A DNA stretch of 64,000 nt, from the NCBI GenBank assembly GCA_942490645.1, contig CALNXN010000004.1, positions 84,482-148,481 of the forward strand, written 5' to 3'. This stretch comes from CALNXN01 sp942490645. GTDB lineage: Bacteria; Pseudomonadota; Alphaproteobacteria; Rhodobacterales; Rhodobacteraceae. Under the pieces are notes generated by a model, which was not told the DNA's origin, ran no database searches, and saw nothing but the letters and a program-made list of their open reading frames with translations. Positions 47,061-56,875 of this stretch are shown piece by piece. The translations under genes and the position numbers were made by a program. Each line of letters starts with the position of its first letter. The stretch's first letter is position 1.

Positions 47061-48286
47061 TTGGCAGGTCCTTTCTGATAGGAATTGCTTTCGACAAGAA
47101 AGCGTTTGGAAAGTGGCAGGCTCGCGGCACCAAGCACCCGTGCGTCCGACCCGATCGAACCTTCGATCAATTCTGGTGTTTGCACGCCGGCAACTGACAT
47201 TTGGGCGACTTGGTTTTGAATGCGCTGAACGAGCTCTGCCCGCATGTTTTCCGGCATCCATCCGTCAACAAGAACATGCCCCACGTCGATAAGGCAGATG
47301 GAAGAGACGATGGCATGCGCGATTCCCAACGCGGCATTGTCCAGCCACTCTTCAAGCGGACCGGGTGGAACATCCCAGCTGTTCGGTGTGTCCCAGATCA
47401 TGGAGTTCTGGTCGCCGCTCTTGGCCAGCGCGTTTTCAAGTACCGCCAACGAAGCGACATCAACAAGCTGGCGCAATGTGCCGTCCGGTGTCGGGACCAT
47501 CATTGAGCCCAAGGCGGCCGCGTTCCCCGTGCGTCCGGTGTAAACACTGCTGTCGAGAGCCAACCCCCCACCGATAAAGAAACCGACAAAGAAATAGAGA
47601 AAATCACGCGGCTTGTTTTGATCACCGAACACAAGTTCCGCTCCGCAGGCAGCAGATGCGTCATTGCGAACAAAAACAGGGAAATCCCACATCGCACCGA
47701 TCTCTGCGGCGATGTCACGTTCTTTCCATCCGTCCATTTCCACAGCACCGACGCCAAGCGTTTCGGCCCAATCCCAAAGTTGATAGGGCAAGGCGATGCC
47801 CAACCCCGCGATCCGGCGTCTGTGGTCCGGTGGCAGCTTTCCCAGTAACTGACCAATTGCGTCAGTCACGAACTGTACAGTGTTGTCTGGCGTGGGGTAG
47901 CGATGACTGGTGCGAGCACGGTACTGCACCTCCCCCAGAAAATCGGTGAGAACCAGATCAAGGCTGCGACGTCCAACCTTTAGTCCGAAAAAGAATGCAC
48001 CGTCTTTGGCAAGGCTCATGGGAACGGAAGGCTGGCCGATCTTGCCGCGCACTGGCTCTCCGCGCACAAGCAACCCGTCTGCTTCCAGCGCGCGCATGAT
48101 TACTGAAACAGTCTGAGCTGACAGTCCGGTCCGGCGCGCGATCTCAACCTTAGCCATGGCACCGTTCTGCCGGATCAGAGACAGAACAAGCCGTTCATTG
48201 TAAGCCCGCATGCCGCTCTGGTTCGATCCCCGCGGTGAAGTGTCGAGGGTGGCCTTCTGGCCTTCAATCTTCAAAGCCTGTTCCAT
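47057..48286 (-). CDS. ROK-family transcriptional regulator
   Basis: A 409-residue repressor with an N-terminal winged helix-turn-helix (AKVEIARRTGLSAQTVSVIMRALEADGLLVRG) and a ROK sugar-kinase-like domain (FVGFFIGGGLALDSSVYTG). The zinc-binding C-x-C-G-x2-G-C cluster usual in ROK proteins is missing after NAAALGSM. It is probably a sensor rather than an active kinase. I placed the start at ATG 48286, preceded by AAGGATG, since a TTG start at 48343 overlaps the operator region. It is divergent from glgC and coupled to the PfkB kinase gene. Confidence 0.88.
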   Translation of the reverse strand: MEQALKIEGQKATLDTSPRGSNQSGMRAYNERLVLSLIRQNGAMAKVEIARRTGLSAQTVSVIMRALEADGLLVRGEPVRGKIGQPSVPMSLAKDGAFFFGLKVGRRSLDLVLTDFLGEVQYRARTSHRYPTPDNTVQFVTDAIGQLLGKLPPDHRRRIAGLGIALPYQLWDWAETLGVGAVEMDGWKERDIAAEIGAMWDFPVFVRNDASAACGAELVFGDQNKPRDFLYFFVGFFIGGGLALDSSVYTGRTGNAAALGSMMVPTPDGTLRQLVDVASLAVLENALAKSGDQNSMIWDTPNSWDVPPGPLEEWLDNAALGIAHAIVSSICLIDVGHVLVDGWMPENMRAELVQRIQNQVAQMSVAGVQTPELIEGSIGSDARVLGAASLPLSKRFLVESNSYQKGPAK

Positions 48287-48331
48287 TTCATCCTTGAGTT
48301 CATAATCTGATATGCTGGGAAACTGACCAAC

Positions 48332-48378
48332 ATTATAGTTCAAGTCAATAAATAAATCAGATTGATTTAATTATTGAC
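48332..48378 (-). promoter_or_regulatory. ROK promoter -10 box with 35-bp inverted repeat operator
   Basis: A perfect TATAAT (minus strand, 48332-48337) lies just downstream of a 35-bp inverted repeat at 48344-48378. Its arms GTCAATAAATAAATCA and TGATTTAATTATTGAC are mirror images at 15 of 16 positions, separated by three bases. An AT-rich long palindrome of this type is usual for ROK/NagC/Mlc-type repressors. It lies between the ROK gene and glgC, so one site could control both. Its action on glgC is inference. Confidence 0.7.
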
Positions 48379-48473
48379 CGACGCGAGCAAAAGGATCATT
48401 AGGGGTTAGGATATTTGCAAAACCGGGATGACGATTCGGCGCTGCAATGACGCCGATAAGGGAGGAATTCCAG

Positions 48474-49733
48474 ATGACCGTTTCAACTCATAGACTTGCG
48501 CGCGAGACAATGGCATTCGTTTTGGCCGGAGGGCGGGGCAGCCGCTTGCGAGAGCTTACTGACATCAGGGCAAAGCCAGCGGTGTACTTCGGCGGTAAGA
48601 CGCGGATCATCGATTTTGCGCTGTCGAACGCGGTAAACTCCGGCATCCGCCGTATTGGTGTAGCAACGCAGTACAAGGCGCACAGCCTGATCCGCCACCT
48701 GCAGCGCGGGTGGAGCTTCTTCCGGGCGGAACGCAACGAGTCGCTTGATATCCTGCCTGCATCACAGCGCGTGAACGAGCGGAACTGGTATCTGGGCACG
48801 GCAGATGCCGTCACCCAGAACATCGACATCATCGAAGGCTATGCACCCAAGTACATCCTCATTCTGGCGGGCGACCATATCTACAAGCAGGACTATTCAC
48901 TGTTACTCAAGCAGCACGTGGAAACCGGCGCGGACGTCACTGTCGGCTGCATTGAGGTGCCGCGCAGCGAGGCAAGCGCGTTCGGCGTGATGGCCGTAGA
49001 CGAAAGCGACCGAATTCTGGACTTCGTCGAAAAACCCGCTGATCCACCCGCAATGCCCGGCGACGAAACCCACTCTTTAGCGAGCATGGGAATCTATGTC
49101 TTCAATACCGACTTCCTGATCAAACTCCTGCGTGAAGATGCGTTGTCAGAGACGTCCGAGCACGACTTTGGCCATGACCTGATCCCGGCGCTGGTAGCGC
49201 AGGGCAACGCCTTTGCCCATCCGTTCAGCCGGTCCTGCGTGACCAGTTCTCATGAGCAAAAGGCCTACTGGCGCGACGTGGGTACGATTGATGCCTTCTG
49301 GCAGGCCAATATCGATCTGACTGACTTCGAACCTGAGCTGGACCTTTATGACCAAAGCTGGCCGATCTGGACCTATTCTGAACTGACGCCTCCCGCGAAA
49401 TTCGTCCACAATGAAAAAGACCGTCGCGGTATGGCGGTATCATCGATGGTCGCAGGGGGTTGCATCATCTCGGGTGCGCAGTTGAACCAGTGCCTGATGC
49501 ATACGGGCGTTCAGGCCAATTCATATTCCGAATTGAACGGTGTGGTCGCACTCCCGGATGTTGTGATTGGACGCGGTGCGCGCCTCAAGAACGTTGTCAT
49601 CGACCGCTCTGTGCACATCCCCGAAGGCCTTGTTGTTGGCGAAAACGCGAAAGAAGACGCAGAGCGGTTTCGCCGCACCGAGAATGGGATATGTCTGATC
49701 ACCCAGACCATGATCGACAAGTTGGAAAAATGA
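48474..49733 (+). CDS. glgC: Glucose-1-phosphate adenylyltransferase
   Basis: Makes ADP-glucose from glucose-1-phosphate and ATP, the committed step of bacterial glycogen synthesis. 419 residues. Nucleotide-binding VLAGGRGSRLRELTDIRAKPAVYFGGK, IDFALSNAVNSGIRRIGVATQYKAHSL, SLLLKQH-type active-site segments and a C-terminal left-handed beta helix with KNVVIDRSVHIPEGLVVGENAKED are all present. I chose the ATG at 48474, preceded by AAGGGAGGAA. It opens the operon and overlaps glgA (ATGA). Confidence 0.96.
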   Translation: MTVSTHRLARETMAFVLAGGRGSRLRELTDIRAKPAVYFGGKTRIIDFALSNAVNSGIRRIGVATQYKAHSLIRHLQRGWSFFRAERNESLDILPASQRVNERNWYLGTADAVTQNIDIIEGYAPKYILILAGDHIYKQDYSLLLKQHVETGADVTVGCIEVPRSEASAFGVMAVDESDRILDFVEKPADPPAMPGDETHSLASMGIYVFNTDFLIKLLREDALSETSEHDFGHDLIPALVAQGNAFAHPFSRSCVTSSHEQKAYWRDVGTIDAFWQANIDLTDFEPELDLYDQSWPIWTYSELTPPAKFVHNEKDRRGMAVSSMVAGGCIISGAQLNQCLMHTGVQANSYSELNGVVALPDVVIGRGARLKNVVIDRSVHIPEGLVVGENAKEDAERFRRTENGICLITQTMIDKLEK

Positions 49734-51172
49734 CACTCAAACAACTTTCTGTTGCCTCTGAATGTGCGCCGTTCATCAAGACAGGCGGTTTGGCCGATGT
49801 TGTCGGTGCGCTTGGTCCCGTGATGGGTGCGCATGATGTTGAATGCCGCGTGCTGCTGCCGCTCTACCGTCAGATTAATCACCTAGCAAAGGGCGCAACG
49901 GAAGTCCTGAATGCCGGATCGCAGTTTGGTGGGCCTGTTCGTGTCTTGGCAAAGCGTGATAGCGGAATTGACCTGCTGCTGATCGATGCGCCGCATCTCT
50001 ATGATCGGCCCGGACAGATTTACCTGAACGAAAGCGGTGTGGATTGGGCGGATAATCACTTGCGCTTTGGCCTGCTCAGCTGGCTGGGGGCGGAGATTGG
50101 GCGCAAGGGTGTCGCGGGTTGGGTGCCTGACGTTGTTCACGCACACGATTGGCAGGCGGGGCTGACGCCGGTCTACGCACACCAGAACGGCAGCGACGTG
50201 CCATGCGTATTGACCATTCACAACATCGCCTTTCAGGGCAATTTTCCCGCAGTAACCATGGGCGTACTGGGCCTTGATCCGAAAGCCTTCACGCAGGAGG
50301 GCTTTGAGTATTTCGGTCAGATCAGCTTTCTCAAGGGCGGCTTGATGCTGGCCGACCAGATCACAACGGTCAGCCCGACATATGCCCGGGAACTTATGAC
50401 GCCTGAATTCGGGATGGGTCTTGAAGGTGTCTTGTCCGCCCGCAAGGCGAACCTTGCCGGTATCCTGAATGGCATCGACATGGTCGCATGGAACCCTGCG
50501 TCAGACCCTGCTTTGGCGCACACTTACACGAGTCGTACACTGGCAAAGAAAGCCGTTAACAAGCAGGCAGTGCTGGAACACTTCGGCCTCGACACAGATA
50601 CCACCGCGCCACTCTTTTCGGTGATCAGCCGTTTGTCCGAACAAAAGGGTCTGGACCTTGCGTTACAGGCCCTTCCTGCGATCCTCGACAAAGGTGCGAA
50701 GTTCGTTCTGCTGGGGTCGGGCAGCCCAGAGCTTGAGCAGGGTTTCAAAGAGCTTGCGCAGCACTACTCAAACAGCGTCGGGATTGAGATTGGCTTCAAC
50801 GAAGATCTTGCGCATCTCATGCAGGCCGGCGCGGATGCAACGCTGGTGCCGTCGCGGTTTGAACCCTGCGGTCTGACCCAGCTTTGTGCAATGCGTTATG
50901 GCACCCTGCCAATCGTTTCCGTCACAGGCGGTTTGACCGATACGGTCATCGACGCCAACGAGGCCGCCCTCGCGGCAGGTTGTGCCACGGGCATTCAATT
51001 TGCCCCCACCACTGCCGCGAAGTTGGGTGATGCGCTGGAGCGCGCGGTAGCGATCTATGCCGACACGAAAGCGTGGCAGAAAATCCAACGCAACGCGATG
51101 AAGCACCCGGTGGGCTGGGATGTCTCCGCACAGCGTATGGCTGATATCTACCATAGTTTGGCGGGAACATAA
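49730..51172 (+). CDS. glgA: Glycogen synthase (ADP-glucose, GT5)
   Basis: A 480-residue GT-B fold glycosyltransferase. It shows the acceptor-side KTGGLADVVGALG near the N-terminus, HAHDWQAGLTP, and the C-terminal VISRLSEQKGLDLALQAL, LVPSRFEPCGLTQLCAMRYG. Its ATG overlaps the glgC stop (ATGA), with the ribosome binding site inside glgC, and glgX starts six bases after its stop. Confidence 0.95.
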   Translation: MTLKQLSVASECAPFIKTGGLADVVGALGPVMGAHDVECRVLLPLYRQINHLAKGATEVLNAGSQFGGPVRVLAKRDSGIDLLLIDAPHLYDRPGQIYLNESGVDWADNHLRFGLLSWLGAEIGRKGVAGWVPDVVHAHDWQAGLTPVYAHQNGSDVPCVLTIHNIAFQGNFPAVTMGVLGLDPKAFTQEGFEYFGQISFLKGGLMLADQITTVSPTYARELMTPEFGMGLEGVLSARKANLAGILNGIDMVAWNPASDPALAHTYTSRTLAKKAVNKQAVLEHFGLDTDTTAPLFSVISRLSEQKGLDLALQALPAILDKGAKFVLLGSGSPELEQGFKELAQHYSNSVGIEIGFNEDLAHLMQAGADATLVPSRFEPCGLTQLCAMRYGTLPIVSVTGGLTDTVIDANEAALAAGCATGIQFAPTTAAKLGDALERAVAIYADTKAWQKIQRNAMKHPVGWDVSAQRMADIYHSLAGT

Positions 51173-51178
51173 CAGCAG

Positions 51179-53278
51179 ATGCACGAATCCTCGCCTATCC
51201 TCAGCATCGTCGCCGGAGACCACACCCGCCTCGGAGCGGTGTGTGATGGCAAGGGCGTCAACTTTGCCGTGTTTTCCGAGAATGCGACAAAAATTGAGCT
51301 GTGCCTGTTTAGCGCAGACGGCCAACGTGAAACCGCGCGCGTGGCATTGCCAGATCGAACGGGCGCTGTCTGGCATGGATATGTGCCTGATCTAAAGCCC
51401 GGAACGCTCTATGGCTTTCGTGCGCACGGCCCCTATGAACCAAGCCGTGGCCACCGCTTCAACCCGATGAAATTGCTGGCCGACCCATACGCGCGCGCCT
51501 TTCACGGGCAGTGGACTGCTGCGGAAGAGACGCTTGGATACGACGCGGCGGAACCAGAGCCGAACGCAGAGCCAAGCCAGATAGACAGCGCCCCGTTCGT
51601 GCCAAAGTCCATTGTGCCCGAGCCAGAGATCGCATGGTCCGGAGCACCCTCTCCGCGCAGAACGTGGTCAGAGACAGTAATTTATGAAGCGCATGTCAAG
51701 GGGCTCACCCAACTGCACCCCGACGTCCCCGAAGAGTTACGCGGCACCTACGAGGCGCTTGGGAGTGACCCCATCATCGAGCACCTGCTGTCCCTTGGCG
51801 TGACCGCATTGGAACTGTTGCCAGTGCATGCTTTTCTGGACGATGATTTCCTGATTGAGCGCGGGTTGACGAACTATTGGGGCTACAACAGCCTTGGGTT
51901 TTTTGCATTGGAACCCCGCTATTTCGGCCCGAACGGGGCAGACGGGTTTCGTCAGGCTGTGGACCGACTGCATGCGGCGGGCATCGAAGTCATACTTGAT
52001 GTCGTCTACAATCACACCGCCGAAGGCGATCATCGCGGCCCGACCTTGTCGTTTCGAGGCCTGGACAATGCCGCCTACTATAACCTGCAGGCGAGCCACT
52101 CACGGTACTATGTCAACGATACCGGCTGCGGGAACACCGTGGCGGTCGGTCATCCTTTCGTTTTGAGGATGGTGCTGGATTCCCTGCGGTATTGGGTCGA
52201 AATAATGGGAGTAGACGGTTTCCGGTTTGATTTGGCTACAACGCTGGGCCGCGAAGCGCATGGTTTCGATCTACGCGGAGGCTTCTTCGATGCAATCCGT
52301 CAGGATCCGGTGCTCAGCCGCTGCAAGATGATTGCGGAGCCTTGGGATATCGGCCCGGGAGGGTACCAGTTGGGTGGCTTTCCGGCCGACTGGGCTGAGT
52401 GGAACGACCGCTTTCGCGACACGACGCGCAAGTTCTGGCGCGGTGATGCCCATGCAGCACAAGAGCTGGCGGGCAATTTCCTCGGAACTGCCTCGGTCTT
52501 TGATCATTCCGGGCGCAAGCCATTTAGTTCAGTGAACTTCGTCGCGGCCCATGACGGTTTCACGCTGGCCGACGTCACCAGCTACCGCGAGAAACACAAC
52601 GAGGCCAACGGTGAGAGCAACGCCGACGGCCACGGCCATAACCTGTCCGACAATTGCGGCGTAGAGGGTGATACGCAGGATGCCGCGATACTTGCGCGCC
52701 GCGCACAGCGGGCGCGTAACCTCCTGGCAACGGTATTTCTGTCGCAAGGCACGCCGATGATTTTGGCCGGGGATGAGTTGGGGCGCACACAGCGCGGCAA
52801 CAACAACACTTATTGTCAGGACAATGAAACCAGCTGGGTTGATTGGGCGCGGAGCGATGCGGATTTGCTTGCGTTTGCGCAGCGTCTGATCGCCGTTCGT
52901 CGGGACAATCCGGTACTGCGGCAGGGGCATTACCTGCACGGGCGTCTGCTGCCCGGCGGATCGCCAGATGTCACGTGGTCCAGCCTGGAAGGCGGTCCGC
53001 TGAACTGGCGCGATGCCTCGCTCGACGGGTTCTGCCTCTGTATTCGTGGGGTCGCGGAAACGCCCCTATCCGAAGCTGGCACTGTACTGATCGTCGTAAA
53101 CGGTGGGCAAGAGGACAAGCGCACCCTGCTGCCCGATACCGGTGAAGGTCTGTTATGGGAGCGTGTTCTGGATACCGCTGCACCAAAAACACCGTTGGAA
53201 CGCGTCGAAGGACGCAAAAGGCAAGCGGTTTCCGCCCATTCGCTCGTACTGTTCACCAGCGCACGGGTGGCACAATGA
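51179..53278 (+). CDS. glgX: Glycogen debranching enzyme (GH13 isoamylase type)
   Basis: A 699-residue alpha-1,6-glucosidase that removes side chains from phosphorylase-limited glycogen. The N-terminal CBM48-like beta domain is followed by the GH13 barrel with DVVYNHTAEGD, the nucleophile region VDGFRFDLATTLGRE, the acid/base region IAEPWDIGPGGYQLGGFP, and VAAHDGFTLADVTSYREKHN. The CxCN-like GESNADGHGHNLSDNCGVEG is typical of GlgX. The ATG follows glgA by six bases. Confidence 0.93.
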   Translation: MHESSPILSIVAGDHTRLGAVCDGKGVNFAVFSENATKIELCLFSADGQRETARVALPDRTGAVWHGYVPDLKPGTLYGFRAHGPYEPSRGHRFNPMKLLADPYARAFHGQWTAAEETLGYDAAEPEPNAEPSQIDSAPFVPKSIVPEPEIAWSGAPSPRRTWSETVIYEAHVKGLTQLHPDVPEELRGTYEALGSDPIIEHLLSLGVTALELLPVHAFLDDDFLIERGLTNYWGYNSLGFFALEPRYFGPNGADGFRQAVDRLHAAGIEVILDVVYNHTAEGDHRGPTLSFRGLDNAAYYNLQASHSRYYVNDTGCGNTVAVGHPFVLRMVLDSLRYWVEIMGVDGFRFDLATTLGREAHGFDLRGGFFDAIRQDPVLSRCKMIAEPWDIGPGGYQLGGFPADWAEWNDRFRDTTRKFWRGDAHAAQELAGNFLGTASVFDHSGRKPFSSVNFVAAHDGFTLADVTSYREKHNEANGESNADGHGHNLSDNCGVEGDTQDAAILARRAQRARNLLATVFLSQGTPMILAGDELGRTQRGNNNTYCQDNETSWVDWARSDADLLAFAQRLIAVRRDNPVLRQGHYLHGRLLPGGSPDVTWSSLEGGPLNWRDASLDGFCLCIRGVAETPLSEAGTVLIVVNGGQEDKRTLLPDTGEGLLWERVLDTAAPKTPLERVEGRKRQAVSAHSLVLFTSARVAQ

Positions 53279-55278
53279 CCGATTGGATGTCACGGCTTTG
53301 CACCCATGTCGGGGTGCACGCACAGTATCGCGGGTTCGAGGGTCAGACCGTCGAGGTCTCTCGGGACACGCAACGTGCCGTGTTGCACGCGATGGGTCTG
53401 GATGTCGGCTCTGACGCAGATGCGCGCGGCCTTTTGGAACAATTGCAGGCAGCGGATTTGGCACGGCCACTTCCCCCTGAAGTCATAGTTGACGCTGGCA
53501 ATCCTTCCGACCTGAGGCTTGCGCAACCTGCAGAGTGGCTGATCGAGGCCGAAGGCAAAGGCGACACGCTCGCCAGTGGGAAGGGGGTGGGAAAACTTTC
53601 CTTGCCGCCCCTTCCTATGGGCATCCACCGCCTGCGTCTGTTCGCCGGTGCCGAAGAGCACACCACTTGGGTTCTGGCCCGTCCCGCCCGCGCCATTCAG
53701 CTTGAGGAGCACATTCCCGAGGCTCGCATCTGGGGCGTTCAGGCCATGCTCTACGGTCTGACCGACGGGGAGACTGCGCCGATCGGGAACTATGATTTGC
53801 TCGGTGATTACGCCGCTGCGATAGCGGGACACGGTGCGGATTTCCTTGGCATCAATCCGGTGCATGCGATGGGGCAAGTGCGGCACGACGATGTCATCAG
53901 CCCCTATTCGCCCAGCCACCGCGCGTTTCTCAACACGTGGTATTGTTCCGGCCAGGGTGGCACGGTAGGTGATGCAGCGGAACTCGTCGATTACCCGTCA
54001 GCGCTACAAAGCAACGCGCGCGCACTCTCTGAACAGTTCGCCGTGTTCTGCTCGCTGCCGAACGATGCACCCGAAAAACAGGCATTCCACACCTGCACCA
54101 TGCTGGCAGGCACACCGCTTCATGAATTCGCCCTTTTCGACAGCTTGTCGGCCAGCTTCGGCCCAGACTGGCGCGATTGGCCTGCACCCTACCGTGACCA
54201 CGACGCCAATGCACTCGCTGCATATGAAAACAAACACGCCCAAAACATCACTTACACCAAATGGGCGCAATGGCAGGCGGAAGTGCAACTCTGCAGGGCG
54301 CAAACCAAGGCCCGCACTGCCGGGATGCGCGTTGGACTATACCTCGACCTCGCCGTCGGGCCGCGCCTGGGCGGGGCTGAGACCTGGGTCAAGGACACGT
54401 CCCTGATCACCGGCGCAACACTCGGCGCGCCACCCGACCATTTAGGGCCTCTGGGACAAAGCTGGGGGCTGGCCCCGCAATCCCCGCTGAAATGCCGCAC
54501 CGAAGGCTATGCCGGATTTGCACGCCTGCTGGGTTCAAACATGCGCCACGCGGGTATGATCCGGATCGATCATGTTCTGGGTCTGATGCGTAGTTTTTGG
54601 ATACCGGATGGCGGAAGCGAGGGTACGTATGTGAGCTATCCGTTCGACGCTCTCCTTGCCGTGGTCGCAATCGAAAGCGTGCGGAACAATACGATTGTGG
54701 TGGGAGAGGATCTGGGCCTTGTGCCAGAAGGTCTGCGCGAGAAACTTGCGGCCAGCGGCATCTATGGCCTTGATGTGCTTCAATACATGCGCACCCCGAC
54801 GGGCGGTTTTGTGGACCCTTCGCAAACGCGCACGCTGGCTGTTTGCGGGTTCGCGACCCATGACACACCCACTGTCGCTGGATTTTTCGCCGCTGCAGAT
54901 GCCCGTGTCAGACATGAAATTGGCAATATTGATGCCGACATGCTGGAACAAACACGCGCAGATCGCACGCGCGCGAAGCAAACTCTTTTCACTTCGGACC
55001 CGGTAACCGAGATACACCGCCGACTGGCCCGGTCGAATGCCAGCATGGTGGCTATTCAGCTGGATGATATCGCCGAACGCACCTCACAGCAGAACCTGCC
55101 GGGCACGATTGACAGCTATCCGAACTGGCAGATCAAAGCCCCTTTCACCGTGGATGGGATCAAAGCGTCAGAGACGTTTTTCCGGCTTGCCCGCGACATG
55201 GCCGCCCAGAACCGCACAAACCCCAAAGGAATGGAGAAGGCAGATGACCTCTCGGACTGTTCAGACCACGCCCATTGA
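53275..55278 (+). CDS. malQ: 4-alpha-glucanotransferase (amylomaltase)
   Basis: A 667-residue GH77 enzyme that transfers 1,4-glucan chains between maltodextrins, here linked to glycogen. The motifs MIRIDHVLGLMRSFWIPDGG, VVGEDLGLVPEGLREKLAASGIYGLDVLQY and FATHDTPTVAGFFAA are the catalytic segments. The ATG at 53275 overlaps the glgX stop (ATGA). Presence of malQ inside a glg operon suggests maltodextrins from GlgX/GlgP trimming are recycled. Confidence 0.93.
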   Translation: MTDWMSRLCTHVGVHAQYRGFEGQTVEVSRDTQRAVLHAMGLDVGSDADARGLLEQLQAADLARPLPPEVIVDAGNPSDLRLAQPAEWLIEAEGKGDTLASGKGVGKLSLPPLPMGIHRLRLFAGAEEHTTWVLARPARAIQLEEHIPEARIWGVQAMLYGLTDGETAPIGNYDLLGDYAAAIAGHGADFLGINPVHAMGQVRHDDVISPYSPSHRAFLNTWYCSGQGGTVGDAAELVDYPSALQSNARALSEQFAVFCSLPNDAPEKQAFHTCTMLAGTPLHEFALFDSLSASFGPDWRDWPAPYRDHDANALAAYENKHAQNITYTKWAQWQAEVQLCRAQTKARTAGMRVGLYLDLAVGPRLGGAETWVKDTSLITGATLGAPPDHLGPLGQSWGLAPQSPLKCRTEGYAGFARLLGSNMRHAGMIRIDHVLGLMRSFWIPDGGSEGTYVSYPFDALLAVVAIESVRNNTIVVGEDLGLVPEGLREKLAASGIYGLDVLQYMRTPTGGFVDPSQTRTLAVCGFATHDTPTVAGFFAAADARVRHEIGNIDADMLEQTRADRTRAKQTLFTSDPVTEIHRRLARSNASMVAIQLDDIAERTSQQNLPGTIDSYPNWQIKAPFTVDGIKASETFFRLARDMAAQNRTNPKGMEKADDLSDCSDHAH

Positions 55279-56875
55279 GGGGCAAAAGCCAGGCACATCC
55301 GGTCTGCGCAAGAAGACAGCCATATTCCGCGCGCCGGGGTATCTGGAGAACTTCGTACAAAGCATCTTTGATGGGACGGGTGGCGCGGCCAGCAAGACTT
55401 ATGTGGTTGGCGGGGACGGACGGTTTTTCAACCGCGATGCCATTCAGACCATCATCCGCATGGCTGCGGCCAATGGAGCCGCGCGCCTGATCGTAGGACA
55501 GAACGGCATTCTGTCCACGCCAGCTGCGTCGAACCTTATTCGCAAATACAAGACAGATGGCGGGATTATTCTGTCTGCCAGCCACAATCCGGGCGGCGAA
55601 AACGGCGATTTCGGCGTGAAGTTCAATGCCGCGAACGGGGGTCCTGCATCTGAAAAGATCACAGATGCGATCTTTGCCAAGACGCAGGAGATCACCGAAT
55701 ACAAAATCGCAGAGCTAGAGACAGGCGACATCGCTGAGATAGGCTCTTTCAAGGTTGGCGATTGCGAGGTGGACGTGATCGACTCTGTCGATGATTACGA
55801 AACGCTGATGCAGGAGCTCTTTGACTTTGATGCCATCAGTGCGCTGTTCCAGAGCGGTTTTCGTATCTGTTTCGATGCGATGCATGCCGTTACCGGTCCC
55901 TATGCAAAGCGGATACTCGAAGACACCCTTGGGGCGCCCAAAGGGTCTGTCATCAACGGCGTCCCGTCTCCTGATTTCGGCGGTGGGCATCCCGACCCCA
56001 ACCCGGTCTGGGCCAGTGAGCTGGTGGCGATCATGGAAAGGGCAGACGCGCCCGATTTCGGTGCTGCATCTGACGGGGACGGCGACCGCAACATGATCAT
56101 GGGCAAACGCGCCTTCGTTTCCCCATCCGACAGCCTTGCTCTTTTGACAGCATACGCGCATCTGGCGCCGGCCTATTCCGGCGCGCTTGCAGGCGTGGCG
56201 CGTTCCATGCCGACTAGTCGGGCAGTTGATCTGGTCGCGGAGCGTCTGGGCATTCCGTGCTTTGAAACGCCGACAGGTTGGAAATTCTTCGGGAACCTGT
56301 TGGATGCGGGCAAAGCCACCTTGTGTGGTGAGGAAAGCGCCGGAACAGGATCAAACCACATCCGCGAAAAAGACGGTCTTTGGGCTGTGCTTCTCTGGCT
56401 CAACATTCTGGCGCGGGATGGCCGGGACATCGTGCAACTGCGTGCCGGTCACTGGCGCAGCTTTGGGCGCAACTATTACTCGCGCCACGACTACGAAGAC
56501 ATCCCGACGGATGCGGCTGACGCGCTGATCACCGCCTTGCGCGGGCGCTTGGCGGATTTGCCCGGCACCACTATTGCGGGGATGGAGGTCAGCATGGCAG
56601 ATGACTTCGCTTATCGCGACCCGATTGATCACAGCCTGACTGAACACCAGGGAGTGCGGATTGCATTTACAGATGGATCTCGCCTTGTGATGCGACTATC
56701 CGGCACCGGCACCCAAGGGGCGACGTTGCGCGTCTATCTAGAGCGCTTTGTCGGCCACAGCGGCGATCATACGCAGGACGTTCAGGCGGCCCTCGCCCCC
56801 GTGATCGCAGCAGCGGAATCCCTTGCAGAAATTACCAAACACACCGGCCGCAACTGCGCAGACGTTATCACGTGA
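55244..56875 (+). CDS. pgm: Phosphoglucomutase, alpha-D-glucose specific
   Basis: A 543-residue phosphohexomutase interconverting glucose-6-P and glucose-1-P. The phosphoserine loop GIILSASHNPGG, the metal-binding AASDGDGDRNMIM, the sugar-binding GEESAGTGSNHIREKDG and the C-terminal phosphate loop RLSGTGTQGATLR are intact. I chose the ATG at 55244, preceded by GGAGAAGG, which overlaps the malQ end by 35 bases in a different frame. Its product feeds GlgC. Confidence 0.95.
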   Translation: MTSRTVQTTPIEGQKPGTSGLRKKTAIFRAPGYLENFVQSIFDGTGGAASKTYVVGGDGRFFNRDAIQTIIRMAAANGAARLIVGQNGILSTPAASNLIRKYKTDGGIILSASHNPGGENGDFGVKFNAANGGPASEKITDAIFAKTQEITEYKIAELETGDIAEIGSFKVGDCEVDVIDSVDDYETLMQELFDFDAISALFQSGFRICFDAMHAVTGPYAKRILEDTLGAPKGSVINGVPSPDFGGGHPDPNPVWASELVAIMERADAPDFGAASDGDGDRNMIMGKRAFVSPSDSLALLTAYAHLAPAYSGALAGVARSMPTSRAVDLVAERLGIPCFETPTGWKFFGNLLDAGKATLCGEESAGTGSNHIREKDGLWAVLLWLNILARDGRDIVQLRAGHWRSFGRNYYSRHDYEDIPTDAADALITALRGRLADLPGTTIAGMEVSMADDFAYRDPIDHSLTEHQGVRIAFTDGSRLVMRLSGTGTQGATLRVYLERFVGHSGDHTQDVQAALAPVIAAAESLAEITKHTGRNCADVIT

